Origin: Lachnospiraceae bacterium UBA4317
GTDB lineage: Bacteria; Bacillota_A; Clostridia; Lachnospirales; Lachnospiraceae
Length of the DNA stretch: 7,307 bases
Reading direction: 5' to 3'
NCBI GenBank assembly: GCA_002394525.1
Contig: DGUF01000219.1
Location: forward strand, 1 to 7,307
Shown here one piece after another: positions 5,188 to 7,307 of this stretch; the stretch's first letter is position 1; every line of letters starts with the position of its first letter. Made by a program: the position numbers and the translations under genes. The notes below the pieces were generated by a model. The model searched no databases, had not been told where the DNA came from, and saw only the letters and a program-made list of their open reading frames with translations.

Positions 5188-7266
5188 ATGAAATGCAGAA
5201 TTTTACATGAATCCAGGGGAAGGATGCGGGTGCGGGCCCTGCAGCGGCGGATGACCGGCGCGCAGGCGGACCGCCTCCATTATTATCTCCTGTCCCTGGA
5301 CCAGGTGAACAAGGTGACGGTCTCAGACCGGACCGCGGACGCGACCATCCTCTACAAGGCGGAGGAGGGAGTGCGTGAAAGGATCCTCAGGGCCCTCTCT
5401 GAATTTGATTATGAGACGACTGAGGTCGCGGTCCCCGATCACACCGGGCGGGACCTCAACCGGACCTATGAGGACAAATTGTTTTTCATGGTGGCGGGAC
5501 GGGCAGCACAGGTATTCCTCCTGCCCTTTCCCTTCCGCAGGGCGATCTGCCTGTGCAAGGCGGTCCGCTATCTGGGGGCGGGGCTTCGCTGCCTGATGCA
5601 GGGGAAGCTGGAGGTCCCTGTCCTGGACGCAACGACGATCGCCGTATCCATCCTCCGGGGCGACTACTCCACGGCCGGCTCGGTCATGTTCCTGCTGAAT
5701 GCCGGCGGCCTTCTGGAGGAATGGACCCACAAAAAGTCCGTGGACGACCTGGCAAGGCGCATGTACCTCAATGTCGACAGGACCTGGGTCAAAACAGATG
5801 AGGGCGGCGAAGTCCTGGTCTCTGTGCGTGACGTCCTGCCCGGCGACTGCGTGGTCGTCCGGACCGGCAATGTCATCCCCCTGGACGGCGTCGTCCTGGC
5901 CGGGGAGGGCAGCGTGAACCAGGCCTCCATGACCGGCGAATCCCTGCCTGTCCGGAAGGATTCGGGGGCCTATGTCTACGCCGGCACGGTCCTGGAGGAG
6001 GGCGAGCTGGAGATCCGGGTCGACAAGGCCCTGGGGAGCGGCCGCTATGACAAGATCGTGCATATGATCGAGGATTCCGAAAAGCTCAAGTCCGCCACGG
6101 AGAGCCGGGCCGCCCACCTGGCGGATTCCCTGGTCCCCTGGTCCCTGGGCGGGAGCGCCCTGACCTGGCTTCTGACGCGCAATGCGACCAGGGCCCTGTC
6201 CTTCCTCATGGTGGATTTCTCCTGCGCCCTCAAGCTGGCCATGCCCATCTCCGTGCTCTCCGCCATGCGGGAATGCAGCGACCACCATATCAACGTCAAG
6301 GGCGGCAAGTTCCTGGAGGCGGTCGCCCAGGCCGATACCATCGTCTTTGACAAGACCGGCACCCTCACCCATGCCACTCCCAGCGTCCGGGAGGTGATCA
6401 CCTTCGGCGGCGGGGACGAGCAGGAGATGCTGCGGCTGGCGGCCTGCCTGGAGGAGCACTTCCCTCACTCGATCGCCAACGCGGTCGTCCGTGAGGCCGA
6501 AAAGCGCGGCCTGATCCACGAGGAGCGCCACACAAAGGTGGAATATGTCGTGGCCCACGGGATCGCCAGCTCCATCAACGGCGTCAGGGCCCTGATCGGG
6601 AGCTACCATTTTATTTTTGAGGATGAAAAATGCAGCCTGCCCGAGGGCAGTCAGGAGAAATTTGACGCCCTGCCGGACGACTGCTCCCTGCTCTATCTGG
6701 CGCTTGACCATAAGCTGGCGGCAGTCATCTGCATCGAGGACCCCATCCGCGAGGAGGCGGTCAGGGTCGTGAAGGACCTGCACGGCGTCGGATTTTCCAG
6801 AGTCGTCATGATGACCGGCGACAGCCACAGAACGGCCGCAGCGGTTGCGGACCGCCTGGGAATGGACGAGTATTTCGCGGAGGTCCTGCCCGAGGACAAG
6901 GCCGCCTTTATCAAAAAGGAGCATGAAGCCGGGCGCAAGGTCGTCATGATCGGCGACGGCATCAATGACTCGCCGGCCCTGTCCGAGGCCGACGCGGGCA
7001 TCGCCATCTCCGCCGGGGCGGCCATCGCCCGGGAGATCGCAGACATCACCATCTCCGCCGACGACCTGCGGGAGCTGGTCGTCCTGAGAAGGCTCAGCAA
7101 TGCCCTCATGGAGAGGATCGACGGCAATTACCGCCGCATCATGGCCTTCAACGGGGCCCTGATCGCGCTCGGCTTCTTCGGCTACATGCCGTCGGCCAGA
7201 GCGGCCCTTTTCCACAACGTATCCACGATCTACTTCAGCGTGGACAGCATGAAAAATCTTTTGTAA
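5188..7266 (+). CDS. fezB: P1B-type metal-transporting ATPase, FezB (P1B6)-like
   Basis: A 692-residue membrane pump that uses ATP to move a transition metal, probably Fe(II), across a membrane. P-type landmarks are all present: MTGES (248-252, actuator), DKTGTLT with phosphorylated Asp388, the nucleotide-domain EEHFPHS (422-428, a variant of the SEHP motif), MTGD (542-545) and GDGINDSP (589-596). The metal-site helix reads DFSCALKLAMP (343-353), so the usual CPC/SPC is replaced by SCA. The N-terminal 75 residues look like a degenerate HMA domain without CxxC, starting with an Arg-rich HESRGRMRVRALQRR (7-21). Hydrophobic segments lie around 92-185, 310-360 and 650-690. From memory, these traits fit the P1B6 group, including FezB of ferrosome loci, where the pump loads iron into membrane-bound granules. 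The small membrane protein gene upstream fits this. Alternatives are an iron or manganese efflux pump at the cell membrane. The pump family is certain; metal and organelle role are inference. Confidence 0.95.
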   Translation: MKCRILHESRGRMRVRALQRRMTGAQADRLHYYLLSLDQVNKVTVSDRTADATILYKAEEGVRERILRALSEFDYETTEVAVPDHTGRDLNRTYEDKLFFMVAGRAAQVFLLPFPFRRAICLCKAVRYLGAGLRCLMQGKLEVPVLDATTIAVSILRGDYSTAGSVMFLLNAGGLLEEWTHKKSVDDLARRMYLNVDRTWVKTDEGGEVLVSVRDVLPGDCVVVRTGNVIPLDGVVLAGEGSVNQASMTGESLPVRKDSGAYVYAGTVLEEGELEIRVDKALGSGRYDKIVHMIEDSEKLKSATESRAAHLADSLVPWSLGGSALTWLLTRNATRALSFLMVDFSCALKLAMPISVLSAMRECSDHHINVKGGKFLEAVAQADTIVFDKTGTLTHATPSVREVITFGGGDEQEMLRLAACLEEHFPHSIANAVVREAEKRGLIHEERHTKVEYVVAHGIASSINGVRALIGSYHFIFEDEKCSLPEGSQEKFDALPDDCSLLYLALDHKLAAVICIEDPIREEAVRVVKDLHGVGFSRVVMMTGDSHRTAAAVADRLGMDEYFAEVLPEDKAAFIKKEHEAGRKVVMIGDGINDSPALSEADAGIAISAGAAIAREIADITISADDLRELVVLRRLSNALMERIDGNYRRIMAFNGALIALGFFGYMPSARAALFHNVSTIYFSVDSMKNLL

Positions 7267-7307
7267 AGCATAATCTTTTGCAGATAATATGATGTAAGGG
7301 TCAAAAG

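Noticed and set aside
4949..5191. 80-residue + strand frame ending with an ATGA overlap at the ATPase start
   Set aside because: It runs through the palindromic cluster and its sequence is dictated by the inverted repeats; it begins at TTG without a ribosome site and resembles no protein.
5323..7215. 630-residue open frame on the minus strand opposite the ATPase gene
   Set aside because: It mirrors the GC-rich third-position bias of the ATPase gene; its residues are an unstructured mix rich in Gly, Asp and Gln with no motif, while the + strand has complete P-type ATPase motifs.
7267..7307. GATAAT-like sequence and CTTTTG/CAAAAG dyad after the ATPase, considered as a Fur box, promoter or terminator
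   Set aside because: Only one half of a Fur box matches (about 7 of 15 positions by eye), the dyad has a short stem with a long loop, and the window ends before any gene can be seen.

Overview
The window reads as chromosomal DNA from a GC-rich member of the Clostridia, most like a Lachnospiraceae relative. The reasons are the family resemblance of the tRNA-dihydrouridine synthase, the AraC-type DNA-binding domain and the DUF6110-like small membrane protein, together with AAGGAGG-type ribosome binding sites and strong GC bias at third codon positions. The organism assignment is inference. All six well-supported genes are on the + strand; large minus-strand open frames are shadows caused by the GC bias.

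Left part (1-3370): a PP2C-family Ser/Thr phosphatase (122-1123) and a Hanks-type Ser/Thr kinase-like protein (1178-2152) form a reversible-phosphorylation pair. They are followed closely by a tRNA-dihydrouridine synthase (2195-3316), and a strong rho-independent terminator (3325-3369) closes the unit. The synthase carries an odd insert of about 45 residues whose codon usage fits a different reading frame better than its own.

Middle (3371-4403): an intergenic region with an 8-bp tandem repeat that contains a good sigma-A type promoter and a structured leader. It precedes a short gene that encodes only an AraC-type DNA-binding domain (3635-4063). A second gap of 340 bp holds a probable promoter and two leader hairpins before the next gene.

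Right part (4404-7266): a 100-residue single-pass membrane protein of DUF6110 type and a 692-residue P1B-type metal-transporting ATPase. The ATPase has an arginine-rich N-terminus without CxxC and an SCALK sequence in place of the CPC-type membrane motif. From memory of the literature, the order regulator / small membrane protein / P1B6-type ATPase resembles the fez (ferrosome) loci described in Clostridioides difficile and other bacteria, in which the ATPase drives formation of intracellular iron granules. This is the most interesting system here. Between the two genes lies an unusual gap of about 480 bp packed with two terminator-like hairpins and a cluster of long GC-rich palindromes. It looks like an interspersed palindromic repeat element and raises the question of how the ATPase gene is transcribed.

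The last 41 bases contain nothing I can assign.
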